NCBI GenBank assembly: GCA_030434245.1
Contig: JAUISX010000004.1
Span: forward strand, 248,001 to 312,000
Source: Porphyromonadaceae bacterium W3.11
GTDB lineage: Bacteria > Bacteroidota > Bacteroidia > Bacteroidales > Porphyromonadaceae
DNA: 64,000 nt
Direction: 5' to 3'
Each line of letters opens with the position of its first letter. Position 1 is the first letter of the stretch. This document shows positions 9,815 through 18,720 of the stretch, in pieces. A program made the position numbers and the translations under genes. The notes beneath the pieces are model-generated. The model saw only the letters and a program-made list of their open reading frames with translations, was not told the DNA's origin and did not search any database.

Positions 9815-11248
9815 ATGAAAAATATAACTAAAATAACTCAAGCCATATGTCTAGGACTACTGATGGTGTCCATGACCTCATGCCATGAGTTCGTCTTTGG
9901 AAACATCAGACTCGATGATGAAGATAATCCGATTCTCCAAAAAAAGACTCCACGCACAGGTGCTGATATCTATTATGGTCCTGAAGACTTCCAACACAAA
10001 CTGCCGATAGACAAAGATGCTGATGTGGATAATCCTGATCCTGATGGTGCGTTTGCTAATTGGTACACCTGCCTGGTGATGATGAAGGAGGGACACAGTC
10101 ACTACTACGGTAAGATGCACGGTAACCCAGTCTATGAAAGAAAGGCTTGGAAGCAGGAACAGTTTGCAGAGATACGAAATACCAAGACAGGTCCTGAGCT
10201 GATCATGGACAAAGCGAGCATTCGCAATTTTCTCGAAGAACAGCGAGGATATGAGGGTCCAGGCTATTTCCGTCTTGTTGGGGGGTCTGCAAAGCTATGG
10301 GCTTTATGCCTATACTTCTATGATAAGGAGGGTAATCTGATGAATGATCGTATCCTAAAACAATCAGATCAATATCAAATCTTCTTTAGTATCAGTGATC
10401 TGGATGATAAGGGCAAGCCTTACAAGATTATGGATGTACGATTCCGAAAAGACGGTCCAGATGATAGTTATGTCAAGGGCGAAGCGATTACGGGAGAAGA
10501 AGTAGGAAAGCCCATTGAGGGGATAGAGGCCGAATACTTTAAGCCGTTCTTCGTTAATGGAAAGTATGATTTTGAAGCTCTTCAGAGTGAGAGTCCTAAG
10601 ATTTTCCAATACACCTACCGCGATACTTGGACACATACCGATATGGCCGATGGTGCCCGTACCTATTTCAATCTTAAGCTACTTCCACCGTTGGGGCCTG
10701 ACGATATCTACAGTATCACTAAGCATGATCAAGACTATGTGGGCCTTAAAGGGCATCTCCTATTTGACTTTCCTCCATATCCTGATACCGGTATCGCCAA
10801 AGAAGAGGGGCTGGATTATATGAAGTGGCCATTAACACGTCTGACCAACAATGGATATGGCACTAAAGAACACCGACGCGGATCCTATCTCCTCCCTAAA
10901 TTTTATCTAAGTATCAGGGTGATGAAATGCGAGAAGGGTAAGAAAGCAGTAGTAGTCCCCAATGATATCGCTGTAAATGACGATATGAATAAAACCAAAA
11001 GCCCGCTCGTCTGTGCCCGCTCTTATGAGCCTAACCCTAAGTCTGAATGGAAAGAACTCATACGTGTGAATATCCCTATCAAAGTCTTCACCTATACTTA
11101 TGACTCCGACCCTACAGGAGATGATCCTATGGAGCCTTATTATTATCACATAGGTCGTGAGATTGGCTTGTCACCATTAGATACCTATGAATTTATAAAC
11201 TCTGGTGGGATGGAGAGCGATATGGGATTCGGTGTATGGTTCCTATAA
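9815..11248 (+). CDS. Lipoprotein of unknown function, second of three
   Basis: This 477-residue protein has a signal peptide ending in VSMTSC (Cys at residue 23), giving an outer-membrane lipoprotein. A histidine-rich segment GHSHYYGKMHG occurs near residue 95. The layout resembles the preceding lipoprotein (long acidic/Tyr-rich body, similar size), so the two may be distant paralogues or partners. It follows by 15 bp and its end overlaps the upstream part of the next frame, which supports an operon. The role is inferred only from context: ligand capture for the TonB receptor. Confidence 0.82.
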   Translation: MKNITKITQAICLGLLMVSMTSCHEFVFGNIRLDDEDNPILQKKTPRTGADIYYGPEDFQHKLPIDKDADVDNPDPDGAFANWYTCLVMMKEGHSHYYGKMHGNPVYERKAWKQEQFAEIRNTKTGPELIMDKASIRNFLEEQRGYEGPGYFRLVGGSAKLWALCLYFYDKEGNLMNDRILKQSDQYQIFFSISDLDDKGKPYKIMDVRFRKDGPDDSYVKGEAITGEEVGKPIEGIEAEYFKPFFVNGKYDFEALQSESPKIFQYTYRDTWTHTDMADGARTYFNLKLLPPLGPDDIYSITKHDQDYVGLKGHLLFDFPPYPDTGIAKEEGLDYMKWPLTRLTNNGYGTKEHRRGSYLLPKFYLSIRVMKCEKGKKAVVVPNDIAVNDDMNKTKSPLVCARSYEPNPKSEWKELIRVNIPIKVFTYTYDSDPTGDDPMEPYYYHIGREIGLSPLDTYEFINSGGMESDMGFGVWFL

Positions 11249-11283
11249 GAGAGATTACGCAAACAATTAATTCAAAAAAAATA

Positions 11284-12306
11284 ATGGAGATGAAGAGCAT
11301 TTTAAGAAAGCAGTTAACCTTATGGACACTTGTGGTATTAGTCCTTTCAGGTTGTCATAATGGTGATGAGCCAGCAGATCAAGAAAAAACATTAGATCAC
11401 CTTATTTTTGAGGAGATCTGCTACTCTGGGACCATCAAAAAGAGAGTATATGAGTCTGAAATATACACCTACCCATACGAGCATGACTACTATATCAAGA
11501 TTACAAATCCAACTAAAGACATTCTGTATCTAGATGGCATGGGCCTGGCAATGAGTGCGTTGAATGCTGCAAACCTCGTTACGCTCAAAGATGGTACAGA
11601 TATCAGAGAAACTCATTTTGGAGCTGGGATATTGATGCGTTTTCCTGGCAGACCTGGAGAGAAAAACCACCCCGTACAGCCTGGTGGATCGGTATTTCTA
11701 GCAGAAGTAGCGGTCAATCATACTCAAAAACCTGATGAAGACAGTGATTACTGGACCTGGAATGAGGATTCTTATGACCTTTCTAAGGTGGACTTCGAGT
11801 GGGCGACCCCAAAAGAGATTGAGGAGGCTGATGAGTTCCCTGATAATCCTAATGTACCTAATCTAATACTGGCATTTCCTAGAACACGTGCCATCAAAAG
11901 CATGATTTCAGAAGGTAGTGCGATAGCTTTGATTAACATCCCTGCAGAGTTGACCGATGATATTCTTTTTGATCCAAGTGATAAAAATCCATACAAATGG
12001 AATACTTCGTGGACTTCTCACGATACAGGAGATGGTCATGGTCATGGTGGCAAGATGATTGAATATCTAAAGTTCCCTAATGAGATGGTCATAGATGCAG
12101 TACAGCTATGTAGCCAAAAAGACTATAAGTGGTCTGTGGTCACAGGCGTAGATGCTGGATATGCTAGTATTTACGATTTTGAGTCTGCCGAATTTGTAGT
12201 CCGTTCACTATATCGTAAGCATGACGGCGTCAAGTTTGTAGATGATGATAATTCCACCACAGACTTTGAAGTGCGACCAGCTTCGTTAGCCATAAAAGCA
12301 GAATGA
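11284..12306 (+). CDS. Lipoprotein resembling DUF4876-type proteins, third of three
   Basis: A lipobox (VLVLSGC) follows a short charged N-terminus when the ATG at 11284 is used; the frame is open further upstream but that would bury the signal peptide, so 11284 (or 11290) is preferred. The mature part begins with a beta-rich domain (FEEICYSGT, YIKITNPTKDILYLDGM) of the kind annotated as DUF4876 or lamin-tail-like in Bacteroidales lipoproteins next to TonB receptors. A His-rich GDGHGHGGKM stretch lies near residue 260. No terminator is obvious after it. Confidence 0.78.
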   Translation: MEMKSILRKQLTLWTLVVLVLSGCHNGDEPADQEKTLDHLIFEEICYSGTIKKRVYESEIYTYPYEHDYYIKITNPTKDILYLDGMGLAMSALNAANLVTLKDGTDIRETHFGAGILMRFPGRPGEKNHPVQPGGSVFLAEVAVNHTQKPDEDSDYWTWNEDSYDLSKVDFEWATPKEIEEADEFPDNPNVPNLILAFPRTRAIKSMISEGSAIALINIPAELTDDILFDPSDKNPYKWNTSWTSHDTGDGHGHGGKMIEYLKFPNEMVIDAVQLCSQKDYKWSVVTGVDAGYASIYDFESAEFVVRSLYRKHDGVKFVDDDNSTTDFEVRPASLAIKAE

Positions 12307-12692
12307 TTCTTTTCAGTTTAGCTTGCAAAATAGAACACTTTGTAATGCCTTAGATTTGACAATTCGCCTTTTGAAGAAAAAATCTAACATATGAGACTAT
12401 TGACTAAAATAATTCAGTCGTAGTTTTTTGATTTTTAACTTTGAGTTTGAGCTTAGGGGTATAAGATAAAGTAGCCTTAATCCCTTGTTTAATGATCACA
12501 TTTTTTCCCTTGAGAGTTGATCGTATCGAATCATAAGTATATTTTGCTTGCTAAATACTGAACCTCGTTCCTAATAAATGTTATAATATATCATTTAGGT
12601 GTTTGATATATATAAATTTCTTTATATCTTTGCGGTGATCCCAATAATGTATTTTGCTCAGTATAGAGTGCATACTTTTTTAAACTGGTTAG
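12307..12692 (+). other. AT-rich intergenic region with promoter
   Basis: This stretch of 386 bp has no credible gene. Apart from the promoter at 12602-12632 I saw no convincing hairpin or repeat. Confidence 0.6.
12602..12632 (+). promoter_or_regulatory. Bacteroidetes-type promoter (-33 TTTG, -7 TATCTTTG)
   Basis: TTTG at 12602-12605 is separated by 19 bp from TATCTTTG at 12625-12632, a full match to the Bacteroidetes promoter. It would drive the Big_2 lipoprotein gene 60 bp downstream. Confidence 0.7.
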
Positions 12693-14342
12693 ATGAAGAT
12701 TAAAAAGCAATTTATCATAGCCTTTTGTATTAATCATCAACATATTTTATTAACAAATCTTAGTAAACTTAAAATAGAACAACTTAAACGTTTATTCTTG
12801 CCTCTTGTATTTTGTATGATAGGGGTATTTGCTCTTAATGCGTGTTCATCCAAGGACAAGGACAAGCCTGTGGAGATCACAAAAATCAAACTCGATCAAG
12901 AGAAATATGAACTAACTGTCGGTGAGTCGGTTACCTTGAAAGCGACATTAACACCTGCTAACTCTAAAGAAACAATTGCCTGGAGCAGTGATAAGACCAG
13001 CGTAGCAACAGTTGAGGACGGCGTAGTATCTGCCAAAGGTGAAGGCAAGGCTACAATCACAGCTAAGCTGTCAAATGGTAATAAGGCAACATGCATTGTT
13101 ACGGTTAAGGCACCAAAAGAGCCTGAAGAACCAGATCAGCCAGAAGTCGAGGGCACCAAAATCTCACTTAACAAAGAGCATCATAGCTTGAAAGTTGGAG
13201 AGAGCTTTACTCTCAAAGCAGAGCTGACCCCAGCTGATGCTAAGGACAAGATTACATGGAGCTGCACTCCTGACAAAATCGTCTCTGTAGAGAATGGTGA
13301 AGTGAAAGCGTTATCAGCTGGTGAAGCAAAGGTTACCGCTAAGCTTGAAAATGGAAATTCTGCATCTTGTACAGTAACCGTTGAGGCAAATGAAGAAGAT
13401 GATGAGGATGAGGATACCCCTAATCTAACAATTAAGTTTAAGCAAGATACCTACACTATAAAAGTAGGGCAAACTCTTGACCTTAAAAACGAAGTGGTGC
13501 AACCTGAAGGCGAAAACTTCAAATTTGATTTAGAGACCGTTGATGACTGCATCAAAATTGAGGGTACAGTAGTGACAGGTGTAAGTGAAGGCGAAGGTTA
13601 TGTGGATTTATATGCACCAAAGGCAGACCTTTCAGCATCATGTACTATCATTGTTTCCAATGACGCTTCAGATAACGGTAATGAGGATAATGGCGAGAGT
13701 GATGAAGATGACAACAATGGCGAAGAAGATACTCCTAAGAGTGTTACTATTGATCCTTCTAAGGTAACGCTACTAGAAGGTGAAACCACACAGCTTACCA
13801 TCAACTACAATGGTATCGATAAAAGTACTGTAGAACTTAAGAGTACAAACGAGTCTGTTGCTAAAGTTACCAATGAAGGCAAGATTACAGCTGTTGCAGC
13901 TGGTTCAGCCCAAATAAAAATTGTTGTAGATGGGACAGTTCAGCACAATAGTTGCATGGTCATTGTAAATAAAAAAGTGGAACAAGGGCAATACTCTTAT
14001 GTCATCCGTCATGTAAAACGCGATACAGGTAGTAATGATGACATTATTTCAGATAATCGAGTAGGCGAAGATAAAACGATACATGATCAATTCTTGAAGT
14101 ATAAATCTGCTGCTAAGAACAGATGCTACATCTACTTAACTATTACCGACAATAACACTAAAGAGGTTGTAGAAAAAGATTTCGCTAGACAATGGGAAAT
14201 AGAGTCCATTGATGAATCTTCTAAAGTCTTTTCATCAGGTTGGACTGGCGATATTAACTGGTGGGGACCTGGACAGTGTAAGGTTCGCTTGAAAAGCGAT
14301 AAGTACGGTATTGATGATGTTATCACACTAATCGTAGAGTAA
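12693..14342 (+). CDS. Lipoprotein with bacterial Ig-like (Big_2) repeats
   Basis: This 549-residue protein has a long N-terminus, then a hydrophobic segment ending in LNACSS (Cys near residue 51), so it is probably a surface lipoprotein; the true start may be later than the first ATG. Four Ig-like repeats follow, with phrases such as LTVGESVTLKATLTPA, ATVEDGVVSAKGEGKATITA, and VTLLEGETTQLTINY. They are separated by acidic linkers rich in Glu and Asp. Such domains serve in adhesion or as spacers. The last about 120 residues form a different, unrecognised domain. It has its own promoter and terminator. Confidence 0.85.
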   Translation: MKIKKQFIIAFCINHQHILLTNLSKLKIEQLKRLFLPLVFCMIGVFALNACSSKDKDKPVEITKIKLDQEKYELTVGESVTLKATLTPANSKETIAWSSDKTSVATVEDGVVSAKGEGKATITAKLSNGNKATCIVTVKAPKEPEEPDQPEVEGTKISLNKEHHSLKVGESFTLKAELTPADAKDKITWSCTPDKIVSVENGEVKALSAGEAKVTAKLENGNSASCTVTVEANEEDDEDEDTPNLTIKFKQDTYTIKVGQTLDLKNEVVQPEGENFKFDLETVDDCIKIEGTVVTGVSEGEGYVDLYAPKADLSASCTIIVSNDASDNGNEDNGESDEDDNNGEEDTPKSVTIDPSKVTLLEGETTQLTINYNGIDKSTVELKSTNESVAKVTNEGKITAVAAGSAQIKIVVDGTVQHNSCMVIVNKKVEQGQYSYVIRHVKRDTGSNDDIISDNRVGEDKTIHDQFLKYKSAAKNRCYIYLTITDNNTKEVVEKDFARQWEIESIDESSKVFSSGWTGDINWWGPGQCKVRLKSDKYGIDDVITLIVE

Positions 14343-14401
14343 GAAATAATATCGTATTAGTTATTGCTGTGCAATAAGACTATAAAATTGTAGAATGAGT
14401 A

Positions 14402-14443
14402 GTCTCAACCGCATCTAATCTGCGGTTGAGACTCTCTTTTTTA
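14402..14443 (+). terminator. Rho-independent terminator after the Big_2 lipoprotein
   Basis: A 12-bp perfect stem (GTCTCAACCGCA with TGCGGTTGAGAC), a 7-nt loop and a following TCTCTTTTTT tract. Confidence 0.9.
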
Positions 14444-14866
14444 ATCCAAGCTTCGAAACCCAAAAGGGAGGGTAATAGCGTTATTTTCGAGACTTCCTTC
14501 TTAAAAAAAATCCAGCCCGGTCTTTCCTTCATGGCTAGAGAGGTTGTAGAATTCGACTTAGCACATCAGCGTTATCCTAAGCGTCGTTGTCAATCCAGTA
14601 AAACTCCCCAAGAGCGAGTTAATCCACTTCTCATAAACATCAAAAGCAGAGTAGCTATCAGGGGTGCCCAAAATTGTATCTTAATAACATGGGTTTTACG
14701 TAAAAACTCACGTATAGTAAGAGTTTAATCCAACCATTTAGGAGGAACTGATTTCTAAAGAAAGCCACACATGAAAAATAAAAAGTGACTCGTGGTAAGG
14801 AGGATTATTATTAGTAAATTTGCTACTATAGAGATAAAAGATATAACATATAAAAAATCGTCAAAA
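14444..14866 (+). other. Intergenic region before the phosphohexomutase
   Basis: No credible gene; a 100-codon frame here starts inside the terminator and has no family features. A -7 element (TAAATTTG) lies at 14815-14822. A Shine-Dalgarno-like TAAGGAGG near 14796 has no fitting gene. Confidence 0.5.
14815..14822 (+). promoter_or_regulatory. Bacteroidetes-type promoter -7 element for the phosphohexomutase gene
   Basis: TAAATTTG fits TAnnTTTG and lies 45 bp before the preferred ATG at 14867. A transcript from it would exclude the upstream in-frame start at 14792, which supports the shorter protein. Confidence 0.55.
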
Positions 14867-16615
14867 ATGGTAGATAAGAAACTTTTAGAAAAGTGTAGAG
14901 CAAAGGCTCAGGAGTGGTTAAGCCCTGAGTATGATGAAGAAACAAGAGCAGCCATACAAGCACTGCTTGATGACGAAGATCCCACTGACTTGATTGATGC
15001 CTTTTATAAAGACCTCGAATTTGGTACGGGAGGTATTCGTGGCATTATGGGTGCTGGTGCCAACCGTATGAATAGATATACTGTCGGTAAGGCGGCCCAA
15101 GGCTTAGCTAATTATATCATCAAGCAATTTGGCAAGGAGACTGAACTAAAGGTAGCCATTGGGTATGACTGCCGTCATAACAGCCGTCACTTTGCAGATA
15201 TTACTGCTGGCATTATGACTAATAACGGTATCAAAGTATATCTGTATGAGGAGCTTCGCCCTACACCTATGGTATCATATGCGATTCGTGAATTAGGTTG
15301 CCAGAGTGGAGTGATGATTACGGCTTCGCACAATCCTAAAATATACAATGGCTTTAAGGCTTACTGGAGCGATGGGGCACAGATGATTGCTCCTCATGAC
15401 GTGGGAGTGATTGACGAAGTGAATGCCATCGCATCAGTTAGTGAGATTAAGTTTGATGGTCCTAAGGAGATGATTACCTTACTAGGTAAGGAGATGGATG
15501 ATAAGTTTATCTCTAAGGTGCTCTCCCTTCGCCTTGATCCTGAAGCTATCAAGCGTCAGCACGACCTAAAGATCGTCTTTACACCACTACACGGGACCAG
15601 CGGTACCGTGATGCCTCGTATGCTTGCTGAGGCTGGATTTACTGAGGTTCACCCCGTCGCTGAACAGATGGTACAGAGTGGAGACTTCCCAACCGTCGTT
15701 TCGCCAAACCCTGAGGAAGCGAGTGCTCTAGAAATGGCTCTTGCTCAAGCAAAAGAGCTGGATGCTGACATCGTATTGGCTACAGACCCTGACGGCGACC
15801 GCATCGGTACCGCTGTGAAGAGCCATGATGGCGAGTGGGTGCTATTGAATGGTAATCAGACTTGCCTTCTTTATGCTTATTATGCTATTATTAAGAATAA
15901 GGAGCTGGGCAGACTGAATGGCAACCAATACATAGTCAAGACCATCGTAACAACCGACCTCATCGCTACGATAGCCGAACGAAATAATGTGGAGCTTTAC
16001 GATGTCTTTACAGGCTTTAAGTGGATTGCTGACGTCATTCGTAAGAATGAGGGTAAGAAGGAGTATCTCGGCGGTGGCGAAGAGAGTTATGGCTACCTAT
16101 GGGATGAATTTGTACGAGATAAGTGCTCCGTAAGTGCTTGCCTAATCTTCTCTGAGATGGCTGCATGGGCCAAGGATCAGGGAATGACCATCCTAGACCT
16201 CCTAGATAAGATCTATACAGAGTATGGCTACTCTTTCGAGAAGAACATCTCCATCGTACGCCCAGGACAGTCTGGTGCTCAAGAGATCAAAAAGATGATG
16301 GACGATTTCCGCAGCACACCACAAAAGGAACTCGCTGGTGCTAAGGTCACACAGGTATTAGACTACTCTAATCTCACTGGTAAGTACATCGAGAGTGGAG
16401 AGACCTTTAAGTTGGATCAACCTACCACCAGCAATGTATTGCAATACCGTGCGGAGGATGGGACTAAGCTCTCCATCCGTCCATCAGGGACAGAGCCTAA
16501 GATTAAGTTTTACATTGAGGTACACTCTCCTGTAGCTTCTAAGGACGAGCTCCCAGCAGCTCGAGAAGCTGTCCAAGAGCGTATCGAACAAATCATGAAA
16601 CAGCTTGGGATTTGA
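14867..16615 (+). CDS. Phosphoglucomutase/phosphomannomutase (alpha-D-phosphohexomutase)
   Basis: This 582-residue cytoplasmic enzyme interconverts hexose 1- and 6-phosphates. All four family motifs are visible: the phosphoserine loop (MITASHNPKIYNG), the metal-binding loop (TDPDGDRIG), the sugar-specificity loop (GGGEESYG) and the phosphate-binding loop (RPSGTEPKIKFY). Length and the N-terminal AxxWLSPEYDEETR region are typical of the long PgcA/PGM2-like group. Sugar specificity cannot be settled from sequence alone. The start at 14867 is chosen because the promoter lies between it and the earlier ATG. A strong terminator follows. Confidence 0.93.
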   Translation: MVDKKLLEKCRAKAQEWLSPEYDEETRAAIQALLDDEDPTDLIDAFYKDLEFGTGGIRGIMGAGANRMNRYTVGKAAQGLANYIIKQFGKETELKVAIGYDCRHNSRHFADITAGIMTNNGIKVYLYEELRPTPMVSYAIRELGCQSGVMITASHNPKIYNGFKAYWSDGAQMIAPHDVGVIDEVNAIASVSEIKFDGPKEMITLLGKEMDDKFISKVLSLRLDPEAIKRQHDLKIVFTPLHGTSGTVMPRMLAEAGFTEVHPVAEQMVQSGDFPTVVSPNPEEASALEMALAQAKELDADIVLATDPDGDRIGTAVKSHDGEWVLLNGNQTCLLYAYYAIIKNKELGRLNGNQYIVKTIVTTDLIATIAERNNVELYDVFTGFKWIADVIRKNEGKKEYLGGGEESYGYLWDEFVRDKCSVSACLIFSEMAAWAKDQGMTILDLLDKIYTEYGYSFEKNISIVRPGQSGAQEIKKMMDDFRSTPQKELAGAKVTQVLDYSNLTGKYIESGETFKLDQPTTSNVLQYRAEDGTKLSIRPSGTEPKIKFYIEVHSPVASKDELPAAREAVQERIEQIMKQLGI

Positions 16616-16671
16616 AAGTGACCTTATCTCTATCAAAATAGGATAAGTGCATATTGAATTAACATAATTAA

Positions 16672-16713
16672 TCTGTAGGGGTGGTGAACGTCCACTCCTA
16701 CAGACTTTTTTCT
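16672..16713 (+). terminator. Rho-independent terminator between phosphohexomutase and topB
   Basis: CTGTAGGGGTGG pairs with CCACTCCTACAG (one G-T pair) around a short loop, followed by a run of T. The T-run ends only about 9 bp before the topB ATG, so topB must have its own promoter upstream of, or be expressed by read-through of, this hairpin. Confidence 0.8.
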
Positions 16714-16721
16714 CTATAAAC

Positions 16722-18551
16722 ATGATTCTCTGTATAGCCGAAAAACCGTCTGTTGCTCGGGACATTGCTCAAGTACTGGGAGCTACTACCTCTCAGAATG
16801 GATACCTTGAGGGCAACGGGTATTGTGTAACCTGGACCTACGGCCATTTTTGCACCCTAAAGGACCCTGCTGACTACGCTATCCAATGGAAACCCTGGAG
16901 CTTGGTTCACCTTCCGATGATTCCTAATAGATTTGGCATCAAACTAATTGAGGACAATGGCATACAGCAGCAGTTTAATGTCATTAAGCAACTGGTAACC
17001 CAAGCGTCAGAGGTGGTTAACTGTGGTGATGCCGGACAGGAGGGAGAGCTCATCCAGCGGTGGGTATTGCAGATGGCAGACTGCAAGGTTCCAGTCAAGC
17101 GGCTTTGGCTATCCAGCATGACCAATGAGGCGATCATTGAGGCGTTCAAGAACTTAAAACCTGCCGAGGAGTACACCAATCTATACCATGCGGGACTGAC
17201 CCGAGCTATCGGTGATTGGTTACTTGGGATCAATGCCACTAGGCTCTATACCCTGAAGTACCGAAGTGGAAGTGATAGAGGGATGCTTTCCGTGGGGCGT
17301 GTCCAAACCCCTACTCTAGCACTAATCGTCAAGCGATTTGAAGAGATTGAGAACTTTAAGCCAGAGCCTTATTGGGAAATTAAGACGCTCTACCGTAATG
17401 TACTCTTTGCCTCGACCAAGGGGAGATACTCTAGCGAAGAGGAGGCAAAAGGGGTCATCGAAACGATTAAGAGTGAAGATCTCTATATCAAGAGCATGAC
17501 TAAAAAGAAGGGCAAGGAGGGTGCACCGAGGTTATTTGACCTCACGAGTCTACAGATTGAAGCAAATAAAAAGTTCTCGCTATCAGCCGACCAGACCCTC
17601 TCTATCATCCAAAGTCTATACGAACAGAAGTTAGTCACTTACCCGCGTGTGGATACCACCTATCTGCCAAATGATATGTACCCTAAGTGTATGCCTATTA
17701 TTCAGCAGCTCTCCTCCATGGTTCCAGACTTTACAGCTCCGCTGCTGGGCAAGAAGCTCAAGAAGCAGAAGAAAGTATTTGATGACACCAAGATAACAGA
17801 TCACCACGCTATTATCCCGACAGGCAATACACCAGGGTTCTTAGACAATGCCCACTTTCAGATTTATGACCTCATCCTAAAGCGGTTTTTAGCTGTCTTT
17901 TACCCAGATATGGAATATGAGCAGACGACCGTCATGGCAGAAGTAGCTAAGATTGAATTCAAAGCTACTGGGAGAGTGATCACAGATGAGGGGTGGAAGG
18001 TGTTGTATGCCAAAGATAGTGATACCAAAGAGGAGGAAGAGGACGGTGGCAGTCCTAGCGAAAAGCAATCAATGCCAGCCTTTGTGAAGGGTGAGCATGG
18101 GCCGCACAAACCAGACCTCTTAGTCAAGGAGACTCGCCCACCTAAGCACTTCACTGAAGCAACATTGCTGAACGCAATGGAGACAGCAGGAAAACTAGTG
18201 GAGGACGAAGATCTGAAGGAAGCGATGAAATCGAAAGGAATCGGCCGACCTTCTACTCGTGCTGCCATCATTGAGACGCTCTTCAAGCGTGGGTACATCA
18301 AGCGTCAGAGAAAAAACCTTATCCCCACTGAAATAGGGATAGAACTCATCCATATCATCAATAACGAACAACTGAAAAGTGTAGAACTGACTGGCGATTG
18401 GGAGTACAAGCTACGACTCATAGACCAAGGGAAGTACGATCCCAATAAGTTCCTCACGGAGCTAAAAGCGATGGTCTATGATCTCGTCCAAGAAGTCATC
18501 CGTGACAATCGCCCTGCTGATGTGCTCCTCGCCCACTCTGCTGATAGTTGA
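16722..18551 (+). CDS. topB: DNA topoisomerase III (type IA)
   Basis: This 609-residue type IA topoisomerase relaxes and decatenates DNA by single-strand passage. The Toprim domain is at the N-terminus (AEKPSVARDIA, and DAGQEGELIQRW near residue 105). The catalytic tyrosine is Tyr307 in TYPRVDTTYLP. The KGIGRPSTRAAIIETL segment near residue 505 is conserved in the group. It lacks the extra zinc-finger tail of topoisomerase I. This compact form is common in Bacteroidales, both chromosomal and on conjugative elements; no other transfer genes are near, so it looks chromosomal. Confidence 0.94.
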   Translation: MILCIAEKPSVARDIAQVLGATTSQNGYLEGNGYCVTWTYGHFCTLKDPADYAIQWKPWSLVHLPMIPNRFGIKLIEDNGIQQQFNVIKQLVTQASEVVNCGDAGQEGELIQRWVLQMADCKVPVKRLWLSSMTNEAIIEAFKNLKPAEEYTNLYHAGLTRAIGDWLLGINATRLYTLKYRSGSDRGMLSVGRVQTPTLALIVKRFEEIENFKPEPYWEIKTLYRNVLFASTKGRYSSEEEAKGVIETIKSEDLYIKSMTKKKGKEGAPRLFDLTSLQIEANKKFSLSADQTLSIIQSLYEQKLVTYPRVDTTYLPNDMYPKCMPIIQQLSSMVPDFTAPLLGKKLKKQKKVFDDTKITDHHAIIPTGNTPGFLDNAHFQIYDLILKRFLAVFYPDMEYEQTTVMAEVAKIEFKATGRVITDEGWKVLYAKDSDTKEEEEDGGSPSEKQSMPAFVKGEHGPHKPDLLVKETRPPKHFTEATLLNAMETAGKLVEDEDLKEAMKSKGIGRPSTRAAIIETLFKRGYIKRQRKNLIPTEIGIELIHIINNEQLKSVELTGDWEYKLRLIDQGKYDPNKFLTELKAMVYDLVQEVIRDNRPADVLLAHSADS

Positions 18552-18637
18552 CGAAGCTCATACCGTTACCCATATACATTTGTAAGGGTCACCCACCATT
18601 CACCAGATACATAATCCTGTTTGGACACGGTGAGTTT

Positions 18638-18663
18638 GAGCCTCTTCAGATAAAAGGCTCTTT
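18638..18663 (+). terminator. Weak intrinsic terminator after topB
   Basis: GAGCCT pairs with AGGCTC across an 11-nt loop and is followed by TTT. It stands between the convergent topB and calcium-ATPase genes. Confidence 0.5.
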
Positions 18664-18720
18664 ACCGAAAGACTTTTGTCAACATTAATGATTGGCAATT
18701 ATTAGCACATTACCGTCCTC

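Noticed and set aside
14426-14728. A 100-codon frame after the Big_2 lipoprotein
   Set aside because: It starts inside the terminator and shows no family pattern or proper start context.
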